Source: Leptospira paudalimensis
Lineage (GTDB): Bacteria; Spirochaetota; Leptospiria; Leptospirales; Leptospiraceae
NCBI RefSeq assembly: GCF_026151345.1
Contig: NZ_JAMQPR010000001.1
Coordinates: 850,231-914,230, forward strand
Reading direction: 5' to 3'
DNA length: 64,000 nucleotides
The notes under the pieces: generated by a model
What the model saw: the letters and a program-made list of their open reading frames with translations, nothing else
Databases searched by the model: none
Told to the model about the DNA's origin: nothing
Made by a program: the position numbers and the translations under genes
Shown here: positions 1 to 8,717 of the stretch, in pieces
How the letters are laid out: each line of letters opens with the position of its first letter
Numbering within the stretch: position 1 is the first letter of the stretch

Positions 1-1
1 A

Positions 2-1789
2 GAATATTTTGATGCGTTTGAGATTGGACTAACGGCGACTCCCGATAAAAGAACGATAGGTTATTTTAACCAAAATTTAGTGAGTGAGTATTCTCATGAA
101 ATGGCTGTAGCCGATGGGGTAAATGTTGGCTATGATGTTTACCAGATCGAAACTCAAGTCACTAAGTCTGGTGGAGTGATTTGGGGTGGGCAGTATGTAG
201 ATTTACGAGAAAGGATGACTCGTAAAAAAAGAAGAGAATTGCAGGATGAAGACGAAGCTTACTCAAATAAACAACTTGATAAAGAAATCGTAAACCCCAA
301 TCAGATACGAACTGTTGTTAAAGAATTTAAATCCAGATTGCCACAGATTTTCCCGGATCGTTTTGACAAAGATGGAAATTTTGAAGTCCCTAAAACATTG
401 GTCTTTGCGAAGACGGATAGTCACGCCAACGATATTATTGATATCATTCGAGAAGAGTTCGCCGAAGAGAACCATTTCTGTAAAAAGATCACCTATAATG
501 CAGAAGACCCCAAAGGTACCTTAACTGAGTTTCGGAATGCCTACTTGCCTCGGATCGCTGTCACTGTGGATATGATTGCTACTGGTACTGATGTGCGTCC
601 TTTGGAATGTCTTTTGTTTATGAGAGATATTAAAAGTCGAAATTATTTTGAGCAAATGAAAGGTCGTGGTACGAGAACTATTTCTTTGGATGATTTGCGT
701 AAGGTGACACCAACGGCAAAACATGCTAAGGATCATTTTGTGATCGTAGATGCCATTGGCGTTACCAAAAGTTTGAAAACCGATAGCCGACCTTTGGAGA
801 AAAAACCCAGTGTTCCTTTAAAGGATCTTTTGCAAGCAATTGCTGTGGGAGCGAGGGATGAGGAACTTTATACAAGTCTTGCCAATCGGCTTTCCCGACT
901 CGACAAACAATTGACAGAGAAAGAACGGTCACAATTTTATCAGCTAACAAATGGTACATTGATTTCTCAAGTTGCCAAAGACTTACTTCTTGCTTTCCAT
1001 CCTGATACAAAAGAGGAAATCGAGACAACCATCGAATCCACTATGACGAAGGCAAGTCCCGAAGAAAAAGCGAGAGCCTTAGGGAATGCAATCAAACAAA
1101 TCCAAGATAAACCTGCTCAAATCTTTACAGGCGAACTCAACGATTGGATTGAAAAAGTGAGAAAGGTTCACGAACAAAAACTGGATTTGCAAACACCTGA
1201 TACAGTCATTCATTCCGGTTGGGAAGCTGACCAAAAGGAAAAAGCGCAAGCCTTAGTATCAGAGTTTCGGCAATGGTTGGAAGACCATAAGGATGAGATC
1301 CTTGCTCTCCAAATCTTTTACAACCAACCTTTCCGACGAAGAGAAGTTACCTTTCGGATGATCCAAGAAGTTCTGGAACGGTTGAAAGAAGACAAACCAA
1401 GAATCAGTCCCTTGCAAGTATGGAAAGCTTACGAAATACTAGAGACAGCCAATGGTTCACCTAAAAATGAACTGATTGCGATTGTATCACTCATACGCCG
1501 AGTCACAGAACTAGACGGTACGCTTACATCCTATGATAGCATCGTGGATCGCAATTTCCAAAAATGGATTTTTGCCAAAAACGCAGGAAAACACAACCGA
1601 TTCACTGAGGAACAAATGGAATGGCTTCGGATGGTGAAGGATTATATCACGAATAGCTTTCATATCGAAAAGGAAGACTTCGACTACAATCCGTTCAACG
1701 CGAAAGGTGGTCTTGGAAAAATGTGGCAGTTGTTTGGTGCCGAAACGGAAACGCTACTCGATGAAATGAATGAGAAGTTGGTTGCGTAG
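2..1789 (+). CDS. hsdR: Type I restriction enzyme R subunit (HsdR), 5' end outside window
   Basis: This is the ATP-dependent translocase and endonuclease subunit of a type I restriction system. The reading frame is open from base 2, so the true start and the nuclease and Walker A regions lie upstream. An apparent GTG start at 80 is internal. About 595 residues are visible. Helicase motif III (LTATP) is at residues 10-14. The second RecA fold begins near residue 130 (KTLVFAKT), followed by motif V (TGTDVRPLE) and motif VI (QMKGRGTRT). The remainder resembles the C-terminal domain of EcoEI-type R subunits, which docks on the methylase core. The gene ends 3 bp before tcmP and leads an operon that also holds hsdS and hsdM. 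Family assignment is firm; the EcoEI-like subtype is inferred from the C-terminal domain. Confidence 0.95.
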   Translation, partial: EYFDAFEIGLTATPDKRTIGYFNQNLVSEYSHEMAVADGVNVGYDVYQIETQVTKSGGVIWGGQYVDLRERMTRKKRRELQDEDEAYSNKQLDKEIVNPNQIRTVVKEFKSRLPQIFPDRFDKDGNFEVPKTLVFAKTDSHANDIIDIIREEFAEENHFCKKITYNAEDPKGTLTEFRNAYLPRIAVTVDMIATGTDVRPLECLLFMRDIKSRNYFEQMKGRGTRTISLDDLRKVTPTAKHAKDHFVIVDAIGVTKSLKTDSRPLEKKPSVPLKDLLQAIAVGARDEELYTSLANRLSRLDKQLTEKERSQFYQLTNGTLISQVAKDLLLAFHPDTKEEIETTIESTMTKASPEEKARALGNAIKQIQDKPAQIFTGELNDWIEKVRKVHEQKLDLQTPDTVIHSGWEADQKEKAQALVSEFRQWLEDHKDEILALQIFYNQPFRRREVTFRMIQEVLERLKEDKPRISPLQVWKAYEILETANGSPKNELIAIVSLIRRVTELDGTLTSYDSIVDRNFQKWIFAKNAGKHNRFTEEQMEWLRMVKDYITNSFHIEKEDFDYNPFNAKGGLGKMWQLFGAETETLLDEMNEKLVA

Positions 1790-1792
1790 GGG

Positions 1793-2926
1793 ATGTCGGA
1801 AGATATAAATGCAAATCCATTTGATGATGCAACCAAAGATAAATTGGATTTATTCCAAAATTGCTTTAAGGAATGGTTTCCCACATTATTACACAATATA
1901 TACTGCGAAAAATTATATGTTTTTGACTTCTTCGCTGGAAGTGGTATAGATTCTGACGGAAATTTTGGAAGCCCATTGATATTGTTAAAAGAAGCAATGG
2001 GTGAGAACAGAATGCACTGTTCTCGTGACAGTGCAAAAAAGGTAAAATTTGTCTTTAATGAAATCAGAAAGAAAAAATCAGAACTTCTTAATGCAAATGT
2101 AAATTCATACATCGAAACATGTTTGGATAATTGTAAACTAGATCAATGCGTTTACGATATAAAGGTTAAACGAAACAAGTTTCGAGATTTATTTTTGGCA
2201 GAAGATATGAATCGTATCCTTCGGGATCCGAAAATTGCTAAATTCGTTCTGTTAGATCAATACGGATTTAAAGAAATTGATGAGCAAGTTTTTTCTAAAT
2301 TAGTAGCTTCTCCAACTACAGATTTTATTTTTTTTATCACGTCTTCCTTCTTGAAACGGTTCCAGGAACATCCTTATATACAAAAGTATTTTGAGAGCAA
2401 TCGAATTGATTTCAACGAATCTGAGCCCAAATATTGTCACAGCGTAGTTGCAGATTACTATAGAAGTCTTATTCCTCTTTCAAAAGAATATTTCATACAT
2501 CATTTTACAATTAAGAAAGGTTCCAATTATTACGGGTTGATCTTTGGAACAAATCATTCATTGGGAATGGAAAAATTTCTGAAAGTTTGTTGGGAGAAAG
2601 ACCCGCAAGCTGGTGAGTCAAATTTTTACATACACGGTGATTTTGATAAAAGTTCGTTGTTTTATACTGAAAATAATACAATAAAAAAAGAAAAATATAA
2701 ATCAGTTCTTGTTCATGAAATTCTGGAAGGTAAAGTTAAGAATAATAAGGCAGGCTTACATCATGCACTCAAAAATTCTATGCTACCGAAAGTCTATGTT
2801 GAAGTAATTGAGGAACTTTCAGAAAATAATCCTCGTGTGAAAATCATTGGCAAATTTAATAGAAAAACAACAGGCATTCACAAATTGAAAGACAGTGACA
2901 TATATACAATCGAGGTAATCTCCTAA
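1793..2926 (+). CDS. tcmP: Three-Cys-motif partner protein (TcmP family)
   Basis: This 377-residue protein resembles the TcmP family, defined by its genetic partnership with proteins carrying a three-cysteine motif. The N-terminal third contains DFFAGSG, like the nucleotide or SAM-binding loop of Rossmann methyltransferases, followed by a GSPL segment. A second conserved stretch (FVLLDQYGFKEI) sits near residue 150. The biochemical activity of the family is not established to my knowledge. The gene starts 3 bp after hsdR, with an AGGGG Shine-Dalgarno abutting the ATG. It overlaps the three-Cys gene by one base (TAATG), which implies coupled translation. The coding sequence is visibly richer in AT than hsdR. 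It probably works with the next gene, either as an accessory defence module or as a passenger in the restriction operon. Confidence 0.85.
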   Translation: MSEDINANPFDDATKDKLDLFQNCFKEWFPTLLHNIYCEKLYVFDFFAGSGIDSDGNFGSPLILLKEAMGENRMHCSRDSAKKVKFVFNEIRKKKSELLNANVNSYIETCLDNCKLDQCVYDIKVKRNKFRDLFLAEDMNRILRDPKIAKFVLLDQYGFKEIDEQVFSKLVASPTTDFIFFITSSFLKRFQEHPYIQKYFESNRIDFNESEPKYCHSVVADYYRSLIPLSKEYFIHHFTIKKGSNYYGLIFGTNHSLGMEKFLKVCWEKDPQAGESNFYIHGDFDKSSLFYTENNTIKKEKYKSVLVHEILEGKVKNNKAGLHHALKNSMLPKVYVEVIEELSENNPRVKIIGKFNRKTTGIHKLKDSDIYTIEVIS

Positions 2927-3654
2927 TGGCACAATCCTCCATTGAATGGACCGATATGACTTGGAATCCCACTACGGGATGCAATAAGATCTCTGCTGGA
3001 TGTAAAAATTGTTATGCGGAAGTCATGACTCGGCGCCTGCAAGCCATGGGAGTGGAAAAATACGACCAAGGATTTTCCATCAGAACCCATGAAAAAGACC
3101 TGGAGTTGCCCTACCAATGGAAAAAACCCCGAGTGGTATTTGTCAATTCCATGAGTGATTTGTTTCATAAAAAAGTTCCCGTTTCCTTTATCCAAAAGGT
3201 ATTCCAAGTGATGCGAGACAATCCCCAACATGTATTCCAAGTGTTGACCAAACGGTCTGACCTCCTTTTGCAATATGACAGGGAAGGACTCTTGGATTGG
3301 TCTTATAATATCTGGATGGGAGTCTCTGTAGAAGACGAGAAGGTCAAACACCGCATTGATGACTTACGTAATACCAAGGCAAGGACAAAGTTTTTATCTT
3401 GTGAACCACTCATTGGCCCCTTTCCGAACATGAACTTAAAAGGAATCGATTGGGTGATAGTCGGTGGGGAGAGTGGAAGAAAGCCAAGACCTATGCAATC
3501 AGAATGGGTATTTGAGATTAAGAAACAATGCCAAACAGCAAAGGTAGCTTTCTTTTTCAAACAATGGGGCGGAACCAACAAAAAAAAAGCAGGACGGCTT
3601 TTGGATGGCAAAACTTGGGACGAAATGCCAATAAACAAGAGCAAGGCGAAATAG
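2926..3654 (+). CDS. DUF5131 / phage Gp37-Gp68 family three-Cys protein
   Basis: This 242-residue protein belongs to the DUF5131 (formerly Gp37/Gp68) family, found in phages and bacterial accessory islands. Three cysteines at about residues 19, 26 and 29 form a C-x6-C-x2-C motif after WNPTTG. The arrangement recalls the cluster-binding loop of radical-SAM TIM-barrel enzymes, but cluster binding is an inference. Further conserved blocks are visible: VNSMSDLFH near 66, VFQVLTKR near 103, WMGVSVED near 126, LSCEPLIGP near 154 and WVIVGGESG near 172. The start overlaps the tcmP stop (TAATG), so the two are almost certainly expressed together and match the partnership that names TcmP. The gene is less AT-rich than tcmP. 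Its substrate is unknown; nucleic-acid modification is a guess. Confidence 0.88.
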   Translation: MAQSSIEWTDMTWNPTTGCNKISAGCKNCYAEVMTRRLQAMGVEKYDQGFSIRTHEKDLELPYQWKKPRVVFVNSMSDLFHKKVPVSFIQKVFQVMRDNPQHVFQVLTKRSDLLLQYDREGLLDWSYNIWMGVSVEDEKVKHRIDDLRNTKARTKFLSCEPLIGPFPNMNLKGIDWVIVGGESGRKPRPMQSEWVFEIKKQCQTAKVAFFFKQWGGTNKKKAGRLLDGKTWDEMPINKSKAK

Positions 3655-3673
3655 CTAGTGTAAGGATGATTAA

Positions 3674-5005
3674 TTGCCATTGAAGGATCAAGATTTAGAA
3701 ACATGGAAAGATAAGATTCCTAAACATTGGGAAGTGAAAAAACTCGAACAGCTTCTCGAATATGTAATAGGAGGAGATTGGGGGAAGGATGAATCTTATG
3801 ATGATGACGATTATGACTTTGCTTTATGTATTCGAGGAACTGAAATAAAAAATTGGAACGAATCAAGAGGACAGACGGCTGCTTTACGTAAAATAAAGAA
3901 AAGTAATCTGGAGAAAAGAAAACTTCAATTAAATGATATAATTTTAGAAATTTCAGGTGGAGGCCCAGAGCAACCCGTTGGACGGACTGTAGTAATAGAT
4001 AATTCTGTGCTTTCTTTTAAACCAGAAATCCCAAAGATATGTACAAATTTTTTCAGATTAATCAGGCCTTCCCAAGATGTTTCAGCTTCGTATTTAAACT
4101 ATTTTTTGACCTTTTTTTATAAAACTGGTGAGATAACAAAATTTCAAGCGGGAAGTAATAATCTAAGAAATTTGAAATTTCCCGATTATATTCAAATCCC
4201 CATCCCCCTCCCGCCCCTCGCCGAACAACAATCCATCGTTGCCAAAATCGAAGAGCTCTTTAGCGAACTCGAAAAAGGAAAGGAACAATTGGAGACAGCC
4301 CTTGCCCAATTGAAGGTGTATCGGCAGAGTTTGTTGCAAGCTGCGTTTTCAGGAAAGTTGACACATCCAGATGTGAAAGAAGGGGAGTTGCCCGATGGTT
4401 GGATGTGGGTGAAGTTGGGGGAAGTCGGGAAGCTAGTATCTGGTTATGCTTTCAAGAGTAACGACTTCCTTGCTAAAGGAGTTCCAGTGGTCAAAATTTC
4501 AAACATTGGATATTCGGAATTTTTGTGGAAAGATCAAGAATTTTTAGATAAAAAGTTTTTAAACCAAAAAATTGATTTCCAGGTGAAAGGTGGAGATTTG
4601 TTAGTTGCTCTAACGAGACCTATTACTAATGACACAACTAAAGTTTGCCTTTATCCAGAGGATTCGCCAACAGGATTATTAAATCAACGAGTTGCATTGA
4701 TAAAGGATCTAAAGGTTGAAAAAGAATATGTTTATATATTTATGCAATCGAGTGGTTTCAAAGAATACATTCGTTCAAAGTTTTCTGAAACTCTCCAGCC
4801 AAACCTATCACCCAAAGATTTGAGCTTGACTCCAATTCCATGTGGTGAAGTGAAAGAACAAAAACTAATCGTCCAAATCCTGGAATCCAAACTCACTGTC
4901 TGCGACAAAATTGAAGAGACCATCCAACAATCGTTAGCCCAAGCAGATGTTTTGCGCCAGAGTATTTTGAAACAGGCGTTTGAGGGGAAGTTGGTGAGGG
5001 GATGA
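3674..5005 (+). CDS. hsdS: Type I restriction enzyme specificity subunit (HsdS)
   Basis: This is the DNA-recognition subunit that targets the methylase and restriction complexes. The 443 residues show the usual two-fold layout: target-recognition domain 1 (about 15-170), a conserved helical spacer (about 180-235, with LPPLAEQQ and a heptad-like helix), target-recognition domain 2 (about 245-390) and a second conserved helix near the C-terminus (ADVLRQSILKQAF). The start is probably the TTG at 3674, with AAGGA a few bases upstream; no better in-frame start follows the previous stop. The spacer DNA is much richer in GC than the two recognition domains, as expected when recognition domains are swapped by recombination. 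The stop overlaps the next gene by 4 bp (ATGA). Confidence 0.95.
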   Translation: MPLKDQDLETWKDKIPKHWEVKKLEQLLEYVIGGDWGKDESYDDDDYDFALCIRGTEIKNWNESRGQTAALRKIKKSNLEKRKLQLNDIILEISGGGPEQPVGRTVVIDNSVLSFKPEIPKICTNFFRLIRPSQDVSASYLNYFLTFFYKTGEITKFQAGSNNLRNLKFPDYIQIPIPLPPLAEQQSIVAKIEELFSELEKGKEQLETALAQLKVYRQSLLQAAFSGKLTHPDVKEGELPDGWMWVKLGEVGKLVSGYAFKSNDFLAKGVPVVKISNIGYSEFLWKDQEFLDKKFLNQKIDFQVKGGDLLVALTRPITNDTTKVCLYPEDSPTGLLNQRVALIKDLKVEKEYVYIFMQSSGFKEYIRSKFSETLQPNLSPKDLSLTPIPCGEVKEQKLIVQILESKLTVCDKIEETIQQSLAQADVLRQSILKQAFEGKLVRG

Positions 5006-8000
5006 GATCTATTGTAGTTTTAATATTAGGTTATGTAATCAACTGGTTGGTACAATTAAAAATAAGTATAGAGCAGTCTATTTCTCGATTACAGCTAGAT
5101 TTCGAACCTCTTTCGCCAATTTCTGATGCGGATATTGTGGATGGTTATAAACAAGCTCTCGATTACGCATTAATCAACTCAAAGAAGCATTTCATTCAGA
5201 ATATAGCAATCACCGGGCCTTATGGTGCTGGGAAAACTTCTACAATAAAAACATATTTTCATAAGTACCGACCGAAAGGATTTAAAGAGTTAACTGTTTC
5301 CTTAGCCACATTTAAAGAAGAATTGTCAAAAGAAAAAGATGAACCAAGTCAAAATGAACTTCTAAGAAAAATTGAACTTAGTATTTTACAACAAATTCTA
5401 TATCACGTCGATGGAAATAAAGTCCCGCATTCAAAATTTAGAGGGATTCAGCCTTTAAGTTTCCGTAAAATGTTTTTTTATTCTGGTTTCTTTTTTCTCT
5501 TTCTATTTTCAGTAGCAAATTTATATTTCCCTGATCTACTTCCTTATTTTTATTTTAATATAACATTTGTTAGAGAAAATCAAAATCACATAAATATAAT
5601 TACTACTATCTTTTTTACCTTTGGTCTTGCGTATTTACTGTTTAAAGCCGTTGGTTTTTTTGGAAAATTAAGTATTGATTCATTCAAATTCCAGGATACA
5701 GAAGTCAAATTCAATCATTCCCAGTCTGAATCTTACCTTAATTTGAATATTGATGAAATTCTATACTTTTTTAAAAGTACGGATTACAATGTTTTGATCA
5801 TCGAGGATTTAGATCGGTTTCAGCAGACAGAAATTTTTACAAAGCTACGGGAAATTAATCTTCTGATTAATTCTTCGGCTTATGTTGATAAACAAGTAAT
5901 TTTTATTTATGCTATAAGGGATGAGATATTTAAAGAAGAGATCGAACGAACAAAATTCTTTGATTTTATCATTCCGGTCATACCGATTGTCAATCCTTCC
6001 AATTCCATTACGATCTTCAAAAAGAAAGCTTCTCAATACAACCTGAGGTTTTCTGAAGATCTATTGGATACAATTTCCCTGTTTGTTGGGGATATGCGAC
6101 TTCTGCATAACATTATGAATGAGTTTATGATTTATAAAGGTAAGCTGTCGAAACAGTTAGTGCCTGATAAGTTGTTGGCAATTATTGTTTTTAAAAATTT
6201 ATTCCCTGGTGAGTATTCGAAGTCTCTTCAGAATGACGGGATTTTGCATGAATTGGTTTTAAAAAAAACAGATTTAGTCGAACTAGAAATTCAGAATATT
6301 GAAGATGAAGTTTTAACTTTAAAAAATAAACTTTCAGAGGTTGAAAAACATAGTATTTCTGATATTAAAGATTTAAGAAGAATTTATTTGTTTGAGATTT
6401 TTAAAAACTACATCTATCTTCAAACAGTATATGTTAATAATCGAACTATAAATTTTCATCAGATTTTAGATTCAGATGACTTCGAAACTTGGCTTATAGG
6501 TAATCCTATGGCCGATTTGATTCAAAGCTATGGAGGTAGAGTCAATTTAGTAGGATTGGATAAAGTTGAAAAGGTGATTGGCGATAAGGGTTATAAAGAT
6601 CGTGCTAATTTAATTCATTTCAAGACTGAAGAAGAGAAACAAAAAATTCTGTTACAGATAGAAAAAAAACAAAGGTCGATCTTTCTTTTGCAAAAGATTC
6701 CATTGCGAGAATTGATTTCCATCGATTACGTAAATAAAATTTGTGAGAGTAGTTATGGAAGAAAGTCAAAGTTGATTTTTGCCTTATTTAAAGGCGGGTA
6801 TATCGACGAATCGTATCATGATTATATTTCCATATTTCATGAAAGTGAAAATTCTTTGGCCAGGATTGATTACGAATATCTTTTGAATTTGAAATCTGGT
6901 GTAGAATCGGAGTTTGATTTACCGATCCAGAAGGTGAATCTTCTAGTTAAGAAAATAAGTTCAAATTTTTTTGAGACAAATGCTATTCTGAATTTTCGAT
7001 TAGCGGAATATCTACTTAAAGATTCAAATTTAATTGAAGAGAGACAGTCATTAAAAGTTTTATTAAATTCAGGTAAACAAAAACCGACCGAATTTCTCTT
7101 TGCATTTTTAGAAAAAACAAAATCAGTTAAAATATTTTTAAATTTCGTATTTGATAGCTGGGCGAACTCGTGGAGTTCCATTTCACAGAATGCATCTTTG
7201 AATTCTGATATTCAGAAAAAAAACTTATTTATTGCTATACTAAACCAATGCGATGGAGGTATCCTTCGTATTCTTTTTGATGATCCAGCCTTCCGAGAAA
7301 TGGTTTTAAATGATCCTAATTTTTTTGATTTGTTTGAATCCAATGAAAGAATAAATTTCTTTTTAGAGAATACGAAACCAACTTTCAAAAAATTAAATTT
7401 TAATCCTAAGTATATAGATGTATACAAAGAGATTTTAAAAAATGAGTGGTTTAAAATTAATCCAGAAATGGTCTCAACCTTTCTGAAGGCATATTCCAAG
7501 TATGAAGAGTCGGCATTTCTGCGTAAAAATTATACTCTCATACAGAAGTCTGAAATTACTGAACTTATTGAGTTGGTAAATGATAATATCGAGGAATATG
7601 TAAGTAATTTGTATTTATGTCTTACGGATTCTTTTGAAGAAGATGAAGAGTTTTTATTGAAACTTTGTAACCAGGAGGAATTGCCTCTAGAACTGATCAA
7701 AAAAGTAATCGAAAAATCTAAAACGCAAGTTTCTGATATTTCCAAAATTGAAACTTTTGAAATTCAGACTATGTTCTTTGAAGAAAAGAAGGTGAAAGCT
7801 GATTGGATCAATATTTTCAAGTTCAGTGATGATAAAAAAGAGAACTTACCTATTGTTTGTGAATTCCTTAATCGATTCTCTGAAAAAGAACTTCAGGAGA
7901 TCGTTAAGACTTATGATAAAGAAGAAGATTCTGAACAATTGCTAAACCAATTGATAGTTCAAAAGGAACTTTCAATAACTTCGTTTAAGCTTTTTGCGCC

Positions 8001-8631
8001 TCTTTTGGATTTTGTGAAAATTCAATTTAATTTTCATGAATTTTCCACAGAAAAAATATCATTCTTACTTACGAAAAATCTAGTTCCGCTAAATAATCAT
8101 AATTATACACAATTGAAGAATATGGAAAAGGAATTCCATCTTGAGTTGGCTAAAAATCATAAACAGGAATTTGTATATAATATAGCTAATTATGAACTAT
8201 CATTAAGCGATTTAGAGAAGATGCTTAAATCTACAGAATGGGAAATTGAAGAAAAGCAGGTTCTACTCAAGAAATTTAGCTCTGGGGAAATCGTTTCTAA
8301 CCAGCCTGTCTTAGAATCTTTGGTGGAGATTTTGATTTCAGGGGTTAGTTTTACTTTAAATGATGATTTGCTCTTCCAGGTATTAGTTTCACCTGTTATA
8401 TCAGTACAAGAGACAGTCGCTATTTTAGAAAAGTATTCTGACGGATTTGAAAAAGATAAAGTTCCAGCAGTTTTATCATCTCTTGGAAATGAATATTCCA
8501 GTTTACTAAGTGATGGAGAAATTGTCGTACCTTACGATGAAGACATGGAAACTCTTTTGAAAACATTGAAAAAGTTGAAATACATTAGTAGTTTCAAGAT
8601 TAAGAAAGATATGATTGAAGTTTACAAATAA
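5002..8631 (+). CDS. YobI-like membrane P-loop NTPase inside the restriction operon
   Basis: This large protein of 1209 residues has a YobI-like N-terminal P-loop NTPase domain. The block LSPISDADIVDGYKQAL (about 37-53) leads into a Walker A motif, GPYGAGKTS, at about 72-80. Walker B is VLIIEDLD at about 264-271, followed by R and F. Two hydrophobic segments at about 157-176 and 197-216 interrupt the NTPase fold, as in KAP-type NTPases, and a third sits at the extreme N-terminus. The remaining 800 residues are rich in Leu, Lys and Glu, mostly helical in appearance, and not recognised. The gene overlaps hsdS by 4 bp and precedes hsdM. It is strikingly AT-rich compared with hsdM. A position inside an hsd operon recalls prrC and rloC, NTPase-linked effectors held within type I loci, so a defence effector or sensor role is plausible but unproven. 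Confidence 0.8.
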   Translation: MRSIVVLILGYVINWLVQLKISIEQSISRLQLDFEPLSPISDADIVDGYKQALDYALINSKKHFIQNIAITGPYGAGKTSTIKTYFHKYRPKGFKELTVSLATFKEELSKEKDEPSQNELLRKIELSILQQILYHVDGNKVPHSKFRGIQPLSFRKMFFYSGFFFLFLFSVANLYFPDLLPYFYFNITFVRENQNHINIITTIFFTFGLAYLLFKAVGFFGKLSIDSFKFQDTEVKFNHSQSESYLNLNIDEILYFFKSTDYNVLIIEDLDRFQQTEIFTKLREINLLINSSAYVDKQVIFIYAIRDEIFKEEIERTKFFDFIIPVIPIVNPSNSITIFKKKASQYNLRFSEDLLDTISLFVGDMRLLHNIMNEFMIYKGKLSKQLVPDKLLAIIVFKNLFPGEYSKSLQNDGILHELVLKKTDLVELEIQNIEDEVLTLKNKLSEVEKHSISDIKDLRRIYLFEIFKNYIYLQTVYVNNRTINFHQILDSDDFETWLIGNPMADLIQSYGGRVNLVGLDKVEKVIGDKGYKDRANLIHFKTEEEKQKILLQIEKKQRSIFLLQKIPLRELISIDYVNKICESSYGRKSKLIFALFKGGYIDESYHDYISIFHESENSLARIDYEYLLNLKSGVESEFDLPIQKVNLLVKKISSNFFETNAILNFRLAEYLLKDSNLIEERQSLKVLLNSGKQKPTEFLFAFLEKTKSVKIFLNFVFDSWANSWSSISQNASLNSDIQKKNLFIAILNQCDGGILRILFDDPAFREMVLNDPNFFDLFESNERINFFLENTKPTFKKLNFNPKYIDVYKEILKNEWFKINPEMVSTFLKAYSKYEESAFLRKNYTLIQKSEITELIELVNDNIEEYVSNLYLCLTDSFEEDEEFLLKLCNQEELPLELIKKVIEKSKTQVSDISKIETFEIQTMFFEEKKVKADWINIFKFSDDKKENLPIVCEFLNRFSEKELQEIVKTYDKEEDSEQLLNQLIVQKELSITSFKLFAPLLDFVKIQFNFHEFSTEKISFLLTKNLVPLNNHNYTQLKNMEKEFHLELAKNHKQEFVYNIANYELSLSDLEKMLKSTEWEIEEKQVLLKKFSSGEIVSNQPVLESLVEILISGVSFTLNDDLLFQVLVSPVISVQETVAILEKYSDGFEKDKVPAVLSSLGNEYSSLLSDGEIVVPYDEDMETLLKTLKKLKYISSFKIKKDMIEVYK

Positions 8632-8717
8632 TGATAGTGAAACCTATAAGCAATCAAATTTCCCGAATTATTAGAAATCAAATTTCTATTTTTAAAAGAG
8701 TAAATGAGTAAAAATAT

